A stretch of 26,901 nt of DNA, from positions 1-26,901 of the forward strand of contig JAFAWZ010000297.1 of the NCBI GenBank assembly GCA_019241495.1, written 5' to 3'. Position numbers and translations under genes: made by a program. Under the pieces are notes generated by a model that was not told where the DNA came from, searched no databases, and worked only from the letters and a program-made list of their open reading frames with translations. The DNA is from Acidimicrobiales bacterium. GTDB taxonomy: Bacteria > Actinomycetota > Acidimicrobiia > Acidimicrobiales > Palsa-688. Shown here piece by piece: positions 1 to 6,468 of this stretch (position 1 is the stretch's first letter; the number at the start of each line of letters is the position of its first letter).

Positions 1-1021
1 GTCCGATGAGCGGATCCCCAATGCCGAGAAGGACCTTGATGGCCTCGAGCGCCTGTATGGAACCGACCACTCCGGGCAGCACGCCGAGGACGCCCGCCTC
101 CGCGCAGGACGGCGCCAGCTCGGCCGGCGGCGGCTCCGGGATCATGCACCGGTAACACGGCCCCTCGTAGGGAGCAAAGACCGTCACCTGACCCTCGAAA
201 TGGAAGATCGAGCCGTGTACGACCGGGATCCTCTTGATCAGCGAGGCGTCGTTGACGAGGTACCGGGTCGGGAAGTTGTCCGTGCCGTCGACGATGGCGT
301 CGTAGCCGGCGAATATGTCCAGGATGTTGTCCGCTCCGAGGCGCACGTCGTAGGTCACCACGTTGATGTCGGGGTTGATCGCCGTGAGCGTCTTCTTGGC
401 CGAGTCGACCTTGCGCTCGCCGATGCGGTCCATGTTGTGCAGGATCTGGCGCTGAAGGTTGGAGGCGTCGACGACGTCCATGTCGATGATGCCGAGGGTG
501 CCGACCCCGGCCGCCGCGAGGTACAGGGCGGCCGGCGAGCCGAGGCCACCCGCACCGAGGAGCAGAACCTTCGAGTCGAGCAGCTTGGCCTGGCCCGCTA
601 CGTCCACCTCGGGCAGGAGGATGTGGCGCTGGTAGCGGTTGCGCTGGTCCGGGGTCAGGCTGACCGGCGGCTTCCACGAGCGCCCCTCGTCCTTCCATTT
701 GTTGAACCCTCCGGCCATGGACACCACGTCGGTGTAGCCCAGCTGGGTCAACGTGTCGGCCGCGAAGGCAGAGCGGGTGCCGCCCGCGCAGTACACGACG
801 ATGTGCGCCCCGTGGTCGGCGACCTTCCCCTCCACCTGGCTCTCCAGGTGGCCTCGGGGGATGTGGATCGCGCCCGGCAGGGCGCCCTGCTCGTACTCGT
901 CGGGCTCTCGGACGTCGAGCACGACGGTGCCGGGTCGGGCCACCTCCGTCTCGGCCGCGGCGGTGTCTACCTCCCGGATGCGCGCCTTGGTGGCGCGCAG
1001 CAGATCTCTGAAGCTGGCCAT
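1..1021 (-). CDS. Rhodanese-ThiF/MoeB fusion adenylyltransferase (MoeZ-like), 3' end cut by window
   Basis: This enzyme activates the C-terminal glycine of a small ubiquitin-like sulfur carrier (MoaD, ThiS or CysO type) with ATP and helps load sulfur onto it, for molybdopterin, thiamine or cysteine synthesis. 340 residues are visible from the ATG. Residues about 15-115 form a rhodanese domain with the active-site motif CAGGTRS (C78). Residues about 125-340 form the ThiF/MoeB fold with the nucleotide-binding GAGGLGS near 156 and the acidic stretch IIDMDVVDASNLQRQ. The first zinc CxxC is C289/C292, and the thioester-type cysteine is C306 in PSCAEAG. The second CxxC would lie beyond base 1. The rhodanese domain comes first, whereas mycobacterial MoeZ has it last. 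No Shine-Dalgarno sequence is seen; a TAAGAT hexamer ends 6 nt before the ATG. Which carrier protein it serves cannot be told from this window. Confidence 0.88.
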   Translation of the reverse strand, partial: MASFRDLLRATKARIREVDTAAAETEVARPGTVVLDVREPDEYEQGALPGAIHIPRGHLESQVEGKVADHGAHIVVYCAGGTRSAFAADTLTQLGYTDVVSMAGGFNKWKDEGRSWKPPVSLTPDQRNRYQRHILLPEVDVAGQAKLLDSKVLLLGAGGLGSPAALYLAAAGVGTLGIIDMDVVDASNLQRQILHNMDRIGERKVDSAKKTLTAINPDINVVTYDVRLGADNILDIFAGYDAIVDGTDNFPTRYLVNDASLIKRIPVVHGSIFHFEGQVTVFAPYEGPCYRCMIPEPPPAELAPSCAEAGVLGVLPGVVGSIQALEAIKVLLGIGDPLIG

Positions 1022-1027
1022 GCCTAA

Positions 1028-1041
1028 ATCTTACCTATAAG
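1028..1041. promoter_or_regulatory. Back-to-back -10 hexamers of a divergent, apparently leaderless promoter pair
   Basis: On the minus strand TAAGAT (1033-1028) is followed by 6 nt and then the ATG of the rhodanese-ThiF gene. On the plus strand TATAAG (1036-1041) is followed by 8 nt and the ATA codon at 1050 of the nitroreductase frame. Both spacings place the transcription start at or next to the start codon. This is inferred by eye; no clear -35 element was assigned. Confidence 0.45.
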
Positions 1042-1082
1042 GTCGGGATATAGAGCTCGACGACGTCATCCGGGCCCGGCGC

Positions 1083-1634
1083 ATGTGCCGAGACTTCGCT
1101 GACCGCCCCGTAGACCGCCAAGTCGTGGACCGGTTGCTCGATCGGGCCCGCAGAGCCCCCTCGGCCGGGCACACCCAGGGTTGGTCCTTCCTCGTCCTCG
1201 AAGGCCCGGCCCAGACCGGTCGCTTCTGGGCCTCCAACGCCGACCCGGAATGGCTGGCCCACCCGACGCTGCCCGGACTGCTCAAGGCCCCGGTCATCGT
1301 GGTGCCGTGGTGCAGCGCCTCGCTGTACCGGAGCCGTTATTCAGAAGCGGACAAAGTCGGCACCGATCCGCCAGACTCCGTCTGGACCATCGACGCCGCG
1401 TTCGCCACCATGCTCCTGCTTCTGGGCGTTACCGCGGAGGGTCTCGGGGCGCTCTTCCTCGCGTTGCGGCCTGCGGCCCCCGAACAGCTACGGGCTGAGT
1501 TCGGCGTGCCCCAGTCCTGGCAACCGATCGGGGCGGTGGCGGTCGGCTGGCCGGCGGGCGATGGTGGACCGGCCGGCTCGGCCAGCCGGGGCCGCCGGCC
1601 CATCGGCGAGATCGTTCACCGGGGAGACTGGTAA
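1083..1634 (+). CDS. Nitroreductase family FMN oxidoreductase
   Basis: A small flavin-dependent NAD(P)H oxidoreductase of the nitroreductase superfamily; its substrate cannot be inferred. The N-terminal signature R-x-C-R-D-F-A-D-R-P-V and the segment LLDRARRAPSAGHTQGW are typical FMN-phosphate and ring contacts. GLGALFLALR near residue 120 matches the family GLG-motif region. The first canonical start is the ATG at 1083 (183 residues), but the frame is open back to 1041. It reads IELDDVIRARR from an ATA at 1050, which is exactly how family members usually begin (M-x-x-x-x-V-I-R-x-R-R). Starting at 1083 loses the first conserved arginines of the FMN-binding motif. Either ATA is used as a start or the protein is slightly truncated. 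The gene is convergent with the sirtuin gene; the coding ends overlap by 19 bp (1616-1634). Confidence 0.85.
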   Translation: MCRDFADRPVDRQVVDRLLDRARRAPSAGHTQGWSFLVLEGPAQTGRFWASNADPEWLAHPTLPGLLKAPVIVVPWCSASLYRSRYSEADKVGTDPPDSVWTIDAAFATMLLLLGVTAEGLGALFLALRPAAPEQLRAEFGVPQSWQPIGAVAVGWPAGDGGPAGSASRGRRPIGEIVHRGDW

Positions 1635-2389
1635 CCCGGCTCGCAGCCGACCAGCCGGGGCAGTACCTCGCTGATCGATTCACGCACCACTGCGGCGGCG
1701 AGGTGGTCGTAGGGGGTCGGCTCGGCGTTCACGATGACGACCTTGGCCCCCGACTCGTGAGCCGCCGGCACCAGCCCCGCCGCCGGGTAGACAGCCAGGC
1801 TGGTGCCGACGGCCAGGAAGACATCGCAGGACCGGGACGCGACCTCGGCTCGCATGATGGTCTCGGGGTCGAGGGCCTGGCCGAAGCTGATCGTCGCCGA
1901 CTTCAAGATGCCTCCACAGCTCCGGCAGCGAGGGTCGTCCTCTCCGCCCCGGACCCGTTCCAGGGCTCTCTCCATGGGCGCTTCCTCCCCACAGTCCCAG
2001 CATCTGACCCGGCGCATGGTGCCGTGGACCTCGATCACCAGCTCGGGGCCCTGCCCGGCCTGCTGGTGCAGCTCGTCGATGTTCTGGGTGATGAGCGCGA
2101 CCAGGCGACCCTGGCGTTCGAGCTCCACCAGGGCCCGGTGGCCGGGGTTGGGCCGGGCCGTCCACGCCGGGGAGTTGAGGCGGCTCTGCCACGACGCCCG
2201 GCGGACATCCGGGTCGCTCAAATAGTGAGCCAACGTCGATGTCCGCTCCGCCTCGGGGTTCTTGGTCCACACGCCCTGGGGGCCGCGAAAGTCGGGAATG
2301 CCGCTATCGGTCGAGATCCCGGCGCCCGTGAGGACAGTGACCCGCTGGGCGTTCCTCACGATCTCGACGGCCGTCAGAAGCTGTCGCAA
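1616..2389 (-). CDS. Sirtuin, NAD-dependent protein deacylase (Sir2 family)
   Basis: It removes acyl groups from protein lysines, consuming NAD and releasing nicotinamide and O-acyl-ADP-ribose. From the proposed TTG start it has 257 residues. NAD-binding GAGISTDSGIPDFRGPQGVW lies at about 22-41, TQNID at 101-105 and the catalytic histidine is H122 in EVHGTM. The zinc cysteines are C130, C133, C155 and C158, and a GTSLAVYP motif follows. The FRGPQGVWT stretch resembles the SIRT6-like subgroup. The start is uncertain: the frame stays open to another TTG at 2503, but residues upstream of 2389 are encoded by repeat copy R1-A, whose right-hand terminal repeat also supplies the TTG at 2389. Starting at the GTG at 2359 would remove the first helix. 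Its 3' end overlaps the nitroreductase by 19 bp. Family assignment is firm; substrate is unknown. Confidence 0.88.
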   Translation of the reverse strand: MRQLLTAVEIVRNAQRVTVLTGAGISTDSGIPDFRGPQGVWTKNPEAERTSTLAHYLSDPDVRRASWQSRLNSPAWTARPNPGHRALVELERQGRLVALITQNIDELHQQAGQGPELVIEVHGTMRRVRCWDCGEEAPMERALERVRGGEDDPRCRSCGGILKSATISFGQALDPETIMRAEVASRSCDVFLAVGTSLAVYPAAGLVPAAHESGAKVVIVNAEPTPYDHLAAAVVRESISEVLPRLVGCEPGYQSPR

Positions 2390-2508
2390 GACTCGCCGGA
2401 GGGAGAAGGCGGCGGCTCGTCTTTGACCAACTCTCTCCTCCGCCGCACCCTGGGGAGGGGACGAGCCGCCCCCTCCTCCCACCTGGAAATAGTTTTGCGA
2501 CAACTTCT
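2376..2508 (-). repeat. Dispersed palindromic repeat R1, copy A (complete, 133 bp)
   Basis: Bounded by 18-bp terminal inverted repeats: AGAAGCTGTCGCAAGACT at the left end and AGAAGTTGTCGCAAAACT read inward from the right end (16 of 18 identical). An inner inverted repeat, GGCGGCTCGTC against GACGAGCCGCC, flanks an asymmetric loop containing the TTGGTCAAAG and CCCCAGGGTGC blocks that fix orientation. This copy is in minus orientation relative to B (19180-19296) and C (22792-22925). It lies between the divergent sirtuin and the 2613 gene and forms the 5' part of the open sirtuin frame. No clear target-site duplication is visible. Confidence 0.85.
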
Positions 2509-2550
2509 CGGCATGGCCCCAGTCTCACACGCGAATCCTCGAGCCGGCCC

Positions 2551-2606
2551 TTGAATTGGTTAAAATCTCTGATATACATTGAAGTACTTCTTAATCACTG
2601 GGGAGG
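2551..2606 (+). promoter_or_regulatory. Promoter and Shine-Dalgarno for the 2613 gene
   Basis: In an unusually AT-rich stretch, TTGAAT (2551-2556) and TATACA (2573-2578) are separated by 16 bp, a good sigma-70/SigA-type arrangement. GGGGAGG (2600-2606) lies 6 nt before the ATG at 2613. It is the clearest housekeeping-like promoter in the window and begins just beyond the end of repeat R1-A. Confidence 0.6.
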
Positions 2607-2612
2607 CCGTAT

Positions 2613-3227
2613 ATGACACTGATCGCGTTCGAGTCACCCGTGCTCGCCATCCGGCCCTGGGAGGATGAAGTCCTCGACCACCTCGGCTTCGATCCTCGGT
2701 CCCCTTACGTGGAGCGCTTCTGGTTGGCCATCGTGGGGCCCAGCACGACCTGGCTGCTGCGCCGCATCGCAGCCTGCTTCGACGCCACGCCCGAGGGATT
2801 CGAGATGGACCTAGGCGAGACAGCCCGGGCCCTCGGCCTGGGCGACAGGAGCGGGCGGAACTCGCCGTTCTTCCGGACCCTTAACCGCATGGTCCAGTTC
2901 GAGCTGGCCCGCCCGGTGGGAGCAGCCGAGCTCCAGGTCATGCGCAGGCTGCCCGCGCTCACCCGACGCCAGACGACCCGCCTGTCACCCGCCCTGCAGG
3001 CTTCCCATGAGCGGTGGCAGGCGGACCAGCTGAAGGTCCCTCCGGGCGAGGTGATCCGCCGGCGCAGCCGGCAGCTGGCCTTGAGCCTGTTGGAGCTGGG
3101 CGAGGATCCGGAGGAGGTGGAACGCCAACTGTTGCGGTGGCGGTACCACCCGGCCCTCTCACGCGAAGCGGTCAGCTGGGCGGTAGAGCGCCAGCGCCAG
3201 GCCATGGCCGTCCAACAAGCTGGGTGA
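2613..3227 (+). CDS. Hypothetical actinobacterial protein with helix-turn-helix-like core
   Basis: I do not recognise a named family. The 204-residue protein is soluble, with no signal peptide or membrane segment. Residues about 65-100 (MDLGETARALGLGDRSGRNS, then FFRTLNRMVQFELARP) look like a winged-helix DNA-binding core: a helix, a GLG turn, a basic helix and a wing. The stretch RRLPALTRRQTTRLSPALQ follows, and then a highly charged helical tail (residues about 135-204) with ELGEDPEEVERQLLRW. Similar-looking proteins of unknown function occur in Actinobacteria (from memory, not searched). It has its own promoter and a strong Shine-Dalgarno. It is followed after 34 bp by an alpha/beta hydrolase and may be co-transcribed with it. 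DNA binding is an inference. Confidence 0.75.
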   Translation: MTLIAFESPVLAIRPWEDEVLDHLGFDPRSPYVERFWLAIVGPSTTWLLRRIAACFDATPEGFEMDLGETARALGLGDRSGRNSPFFRTLNRMVQFELARPVGAAELQVMRRLPALTRRQTTRLSPALQASHERWQADQLKVPPGEVIRRRSRQLALSLLELGEDPEEVERQLLRWRYHPALSREAVSWAVERQRQAMAVQQAG

Positions 3228-3261
3228 CCTTCCATGACACCGAGCCCGTAGGCTCCAACAT

Positions 3262-4128
3262 GTGGCCTTGGCTGACGTGGAGACGGCACCGCCGGATTTT
3301 CCGCCTGGCCGGGCGGTGTCGGTGCCGCCGCGAGGCCGGACATGGGTCTATGACTCCGGCCCGGCATCGGGGCCCGCGCTGGTGCTCCTCCATGGCTGGA
3401 CCTCCACGGCGGCGCTCAACTGGTACCGGTGCTTTCCGGCCCTGCAAGGGGGCGGGCGGGTCGTGGCCCTCGACCTTCGGGGCCACGGCCGGGGAATCCG
3501 CAGCCGTTTGCCCTTCAGGCTCGAAGATTGCGCCGACGATGTGGCCGCCCTGATCCAGGCGCTTGGGCTGGGCCCGTCGACCATCGTCGGCTACTCGATG
3601 GGCGGTCCCGTGGCTCAACTGCTGTGGCGCCGCCACCGGGAGGTCGTAAGCGGGCTGGTCCTGTGCGCCACCGCGGCCCGTTTCGCCAGCCGCGGCCAAT
3701 GGAAAGGACCGATGGGCACGATGGGCCTGGGCGCGTCGGTGGCCATCTCCCTTCTCCCGGGCGCGCTGCGCCGGCGGGGCATGGCCGCCGCGACCCGCAA
3801 CTGGGCCGAGCCGGCCACAGCCAGGTGGGCGATCGAGGAATGGTGTCGGCATGATCCGTCCGCCCTCATCCAGGCGGGCTTGGCCCTCTCGCGTTTCGAC
3901 TCCACTCCCTGGGTCGGTCACATCGACGTGCCGACCGCGGTGGTCGTCACCACCGAGGACAGCGTCGTTTCCCCCCGCCGCCAGCTGTTGCTGGCCAAAA
4001 GCGTTTCGGGAGCTGGCGTCATCCCGGTCGCGGGCGATCATCGGGCCTGCGTGGACCTACCGGATCTGTTCGTACCGGCGCTCGTCGAGGCATGCCGGTC
4101 GGTCCGCGGCCGAACCGTCGTGAGCTGA
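3262..4128 (+). CDS. Alpha/beta hydrolase
   Basis: A soluble serine hydrolase of the alpha/beta fold, 288 residues. It has the oxyanion-hole motif LLHGW at about 42-46 and a central DLRGHGRG near 71-78. The nucleophile elbow is GYSMGG with S112, the acid probably the aspartate in TTEDSVVSP, and the base the histidine in GDHRA near the C terminus. These features fit the esterase, haloperoxidase or lactonase-like branch; substrate cannot be inferred. The start is a GTG at 3262; the ATG at 3260 is out of frame. It is probably co-transcribed with the upstream hypothetical gene. The region after its stop carries a large inverted repeat (4152-4201) and repeat R2, and the next gene is convergent. 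Confidence 0.85.
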   Translation: MALADVETAPPDFPPGRAVSVPPRGRTWVYDSGPASGPALVLLHGWTSTAALNWYRCFPALQGGGRVVALDLRGHGRGIRSRLPFRLEDCADDVAALIQALGLGPSTIVGYSMGGPVAQLLWRRHREVVSGLVLCATAARFASRGQWKGPMGTMGLGASVAISLLPGALRRRGMAAATRNWAEPATARWAIEEWCRHDPSALIQAGLALSRFDSTPWVGHIDVPTAVVVTTEDSVVSPRRQLLLAKSVSGAGVIPVAGDHRACVDLPDLFVPALVEACRSVRGRTVVS

Positions 4129-4151
4129 GACCGGGCGACCGGACATCTTTC

Positions 4152-4201
4152 GGCGAGTGGCATTTCTTTCCGCAAATGGGCGGAATAGGGGTCCACTCGC
4201 C
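4152..4201. terminator. Nested hairpin between convergent genes
   Basis: GGCGAGTGG (4152-4160) pairs perfectly with CCACTCGCC (4193-4201). Inside, TTCCGC pairs with GCGGAA, giving a two-tier hairpin. CCACTCG recurs just downstream at about 4211. There is no U-tract, so termination is only inferred from its position 24 bp after the hydrolase stop and between convergent genes. Confidence 0.45.
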
Positions 4202-4233
4202 AAAAACTGGCCACTCGATGGGGCGCTTGAAAG

Positions 4234-4290
4234 CGCGTTAGCGCCGGCGACCGGACTACTTGGACGAAAAAGGAGGCGGCGGCATCTCAC
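4234..4290 (+). repeat. Dispersed repeat R2, copy a
   Basis: About 57 bp that match 17392-17449 (minus strand) at roughly nine positions in ten. The shared core runs from GTTAGCGCC through CTACTTGGACGAA to GGAGGCGGC and CATCTCACC. Like the other copy it lies between the 3' ends of two convergent genes. Here only one arm of the GGAGGCGGC inverted repeat is seen. Confidence 0.75.
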
Positions 4291-4318
4291 CCTGCTCACT
4301 CGACCCGGTCGCAGGCAC

Positions 4319-4975
4319 TCAGGCCAAGGCCCGCTCCAGCTCCCGCGCCGCCCTCATCACCGCCCCTGAGTACCGCCGCCCCGGCTGGCGGCTGGTCCGG
4401 TCGACCGGTCCTGACACCGATATGGCCGCTACCAACGCGCCCTCAACCAGGACCGGAGCGCTCACCGAAGCCACTCCCTTCTCCCGCTCCTCGACGCTCT
4501 CGGCCCAGCCCCGGCCCACGGCGACCGGGTCACCGGACAGGATCTTGGCTGCCGAACCGCGGTCCATGGGCAAGACGGCGCCGATGGTAACGATGGTGCG
4601 GAGACTGTGGGGCGACTCCAAGGCCGCCACGCACACTCGGGTGTCTCCGGAGCGGACGTACACCTGGGCGCTCTCACCCGTCTCGTCCCGCAGCCCGGCG
4701 AGCACCGGCCCGGCCAGCTCGGGCAGGGGTCGACCGGCGAGGGAGCCAGCGACCCGGCCCAGGCGGGCCAGGCCCGGGCCGAGGACGAAGCGACCCCCAC
4801 CGTCACGGGCGACAAGCTCATGCGCTTCTAGCGCGACGGCCAGCCGGTGCGCCGTAGCTCGCGCCATTCCAGTGCGGTCGGTGAGCTCGGCCAGGGCGCA
4901 AGGCCCGGCCTCGAGGGCGCCGAGCACCATTACCAGCTTGTCCAACACGCCGACACCGCTTACACTTCTTCTCAC
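4319..4975 (-). CDS. ndgR: IclR-family regulator, NdgR/LtbR type
   Basis: A DNA-binding regulator divergent from leuCD. NdgR of Streptomyces and LtbR of Corynebacterium sit in this position and control leuCD and related genes. The N terminus VSGVGVLDKLVMVLGALEAG (about 5-24) and the helix-turn-helix ARATAHRLAVALEAHELVAR (about 39-58) match that subgroup. The effector domain carries GESAQVYVRSGDTRVCVAALE, the conserved GSAAKIL and EREKGVASVSAPV, and ends near VDRTSRQPGR. At 218 residues it is about 20 shorter than typical members; the segment after GSAAKILSGDP looks shortened. The start is a GTG at 4975 preceded by TAACAT 8 nt upstream and no Shine-Dalgarno, so the mRNA may be leaderless. The symbol is by homology and position; the ligand is unproven. 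Confidence 0.85.
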   Translation of the reverse strand: MRRSVSGVGVLDKLVMVLGALEAGPCALAELTDRTGMARATAHRLAVALEAHELVARDGGGRFVLGPGLARLGRVAGSLAGRPLPELAGPVLAGLRDETGESAQVYVRSGDTRVCVAALESPHSLRTIVTIGAVLPMDRGSAAKILSGDPVAVGRGWAESVEEREKGVASVSAPVLVEGALVAAISVSGPVDRTSRQPGRRYSGAVMRAARELERALA

Positions 4976-4989
4976 TATTCAAGATGTTA

Positions 4990-5023
4990 TCTCACATTCT
5001 GAGACGCCCACATTCTGAGACGC
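4990..5023. promoter_or_regulatory. Probable NdgR/LtbR operator in the ndgR-leuC intergenic region
   Basis: Two identical 15-bp direct repeats, CACATTCTGAGACGC, lie at 4993-5007 and 5009-5023 (period 16). The first is also half of a palindrome TCTCA-CATTC-TGAGA (4990-5004). They fall 45-78 bp before leuC, where the divergent promoters must lie, and so are good candidates for the operator of the adjacent IclR regulator. Confidence 0.6.
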
Positions 5024-5067
5024 TCAGGATCGAGGGGTTCATCTGAAGGACAGGAGGTAGTCGCGCA

Positions 5068-6468
5068 ATGAGCAAACTACGGACCCTTTCCGACAAGGTC
5101 TGGGACCGCCACGTGGTACGCAGCGCGGAGGACGAGCCGGACCTGCTTTACGTCGACATGCACCTCGTGCACGAAGTGACCTCGCCCCAAGCCTTCGACG
5201 GCCTGCGCATGGCGGGGCGCACCGTACGCCGCCCGGACCTCACCATCGCCACCATGGATCACAACGTGCCCACCACCACGATCGACGTCGCCGACCCGAT
5301 CTCGGCCAAGCAGATGGAGGTCCTGGCGGCCAACTGCCGCGAGTTCGGGATCGAGCTGTTCGCCGTGGGCGACCCCGACCAGGGGATCGTCCACATCATC
5401 GGCCCCGAGCTCGGTCTGAGCCAGCCCGGCACCACCATCGTCTGCGGCGACAGCCACACGTCCACGCACGGGGCGTTCGGGGCGCTGGCCTTCGGCATCG
5501 GCACCAGCGAGGTCGAGCACGTCCTGGCCACCCAGACTCTTCCGCAGCCCCGGCCCCGGACCATGGCGGTGAACGTGGAGAACGTCCTGTCCGACGGGGT
5601 GACCGCCAAGGACCTGGTGCTCGCCATAATCGGGCTGATCGGCACCGGCGGGGGGATGGGCCATGTGATCGAGTACCGAGGAGAAGGTATCCGGGCCCTC
5701 TCCATGGAAGGCCGCATGACGGTGTGCAACATGTCGATCGAGGCGGGAGCGAAAGCGGGAATGGTCGCCCCCGACGACGCGACCTTCGCCTATCTGGAGG
5801 GCCGGCGCTACGCGCCGAAAGGACCGCGCTGGGCGGCCGCCGTGGAGGAGTGGAAGTCGCTGGCCACAGATCCGGGAGCGGCCTTCGACAAGGAGGTCAG
5901 CCTCGACGCCTCGGCCGTGACGCCCTATGTGTCCTGGGGCACCAATCCCGCTCAGGTGGTGCCCATCGGTGACGTCGTCCCGGACCCTGAGAGCTTCGAC
6001 CAGCCCTCGGCACGCGAAGCAGCCGAGCGGGCCTTGGCCTACATGGGCCTCACCGCGGGCACCCCCCTGCGGGAAGTGGGGGTCGACACCGTGTTCATCG
6101 GGTCTTGCACCAATGCCCGCATCGAGGACCTGCGCGCCGCGGCAGCCGTGCTCGAAGGTCGCCGGGTCGACCCATCGGTTCGAGCCCTGGTCGTGCCCGG
6201 ATCGGGTCGGGTGAAGGCCCAGGCCGAGAAGGAAGGGCTGGACCAGGTGTTCAGCGCCGCCGGCTTCGAGTGGCGCAACCCGGGCTGCTCCATGTGCCTC
6301 GCCATGAACCCCGACAAGCTGGCGCCGGGCGAACGGGCCGCCTCCACCTCGAACCGGAACTTCGAAGGCCGCCAGGGGAGGGGGGGCCGCACCCACCTCG
6401 TCTCGCCCGCCGTGGCTGCGGCCACCGCGGTGGCGGGCCACTTCGCCGCACCAGGAGATCTGAGCTGA
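5068..6468 (+). CDS. leuC: 3-isopropylmalate dehydratase large subunit
   Basis: With LeuD it isomerises 2-isopropylmalate to 3-isopropylmalate in leucine synthesis, using a [4Fe-4S] cluster; cytoplasmic. The 466-residue protein has full family length, starting MSKLRTLSDKVWDRHVV. Substrate and cluster motifs include DHNVPTT, CGDSHTSTHGAFGALAFGIGTSEVEHVLATQ, GSCTNAR with C347, and NPGCSMC with C407 and C410. These cysteine positions equal those of the well-studied enterobacterial enzyme. The ATG is preceded by a strong AGGAGG (about 5053-5058). Its TGA overlaps the leuD ATG (TGATG), so the two subunits are translationally coupled. Control by the divergent IclR regulator is likely, from the direct repeats upstream. 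leuB is not adjacent, unlike in many actinobacteria. Confidence 0.97.
   Translation: MSKLRTLSDKVWDRHVVRSAEDEPDLLYVDMHLVHEVTSPQAFDGLRMAGRTVRRPDLTIATMDHNVPTTTIDVADPISAKQMEVLAANCREFGIELFAVGDPDQGIVHIIGPELGLSQPGTTIVCGDSHTSTHGAFGALAFGIGTSEVEHVLATQTLPQPRPRTMAVNVENVLSDGVTAKDLVLAIIGLIGTGGGMGHVIEYRGEGIRALSMEGRMTVCNMSIEAGAKAGMVAPDDATFAYLEGRRYAPKGPRWAAAVEEWKSLATDPGAAFDKEVSLDASAVTPYVSWGTNPAQVVPIGDVVPDPESFDQPSAREAAERALAYMGLTAGTPLREVGVDTVFIGSCTNARIEDLRAAAAVLEGRRVDPSVRALVVPGSGRVKAQAEKEGLDQVFSAAGFEWRNPGCSMCLAMNPDKLAPGERAASTSNRNFEGRQGRGGRTHLVSPAVAAATAVAGHFAAPGDLS

Noticed and set aside
4984..5046. Possible leucine leader peptide before leuC
   Set aside because: Only three of twenty codons are leucine, there is no Shine-Dalgarno, and no terminator follows. 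The direct repeats explain the sequence better as an operator.
5077..6441. 454-codon open frame antisense to leuC
   Set aside because: High GC keeps opposite-strand frames open. The sequence is composition-driven (rich in G, R, H, D) and has no domain, while leuC on the plus strand has every family motif.
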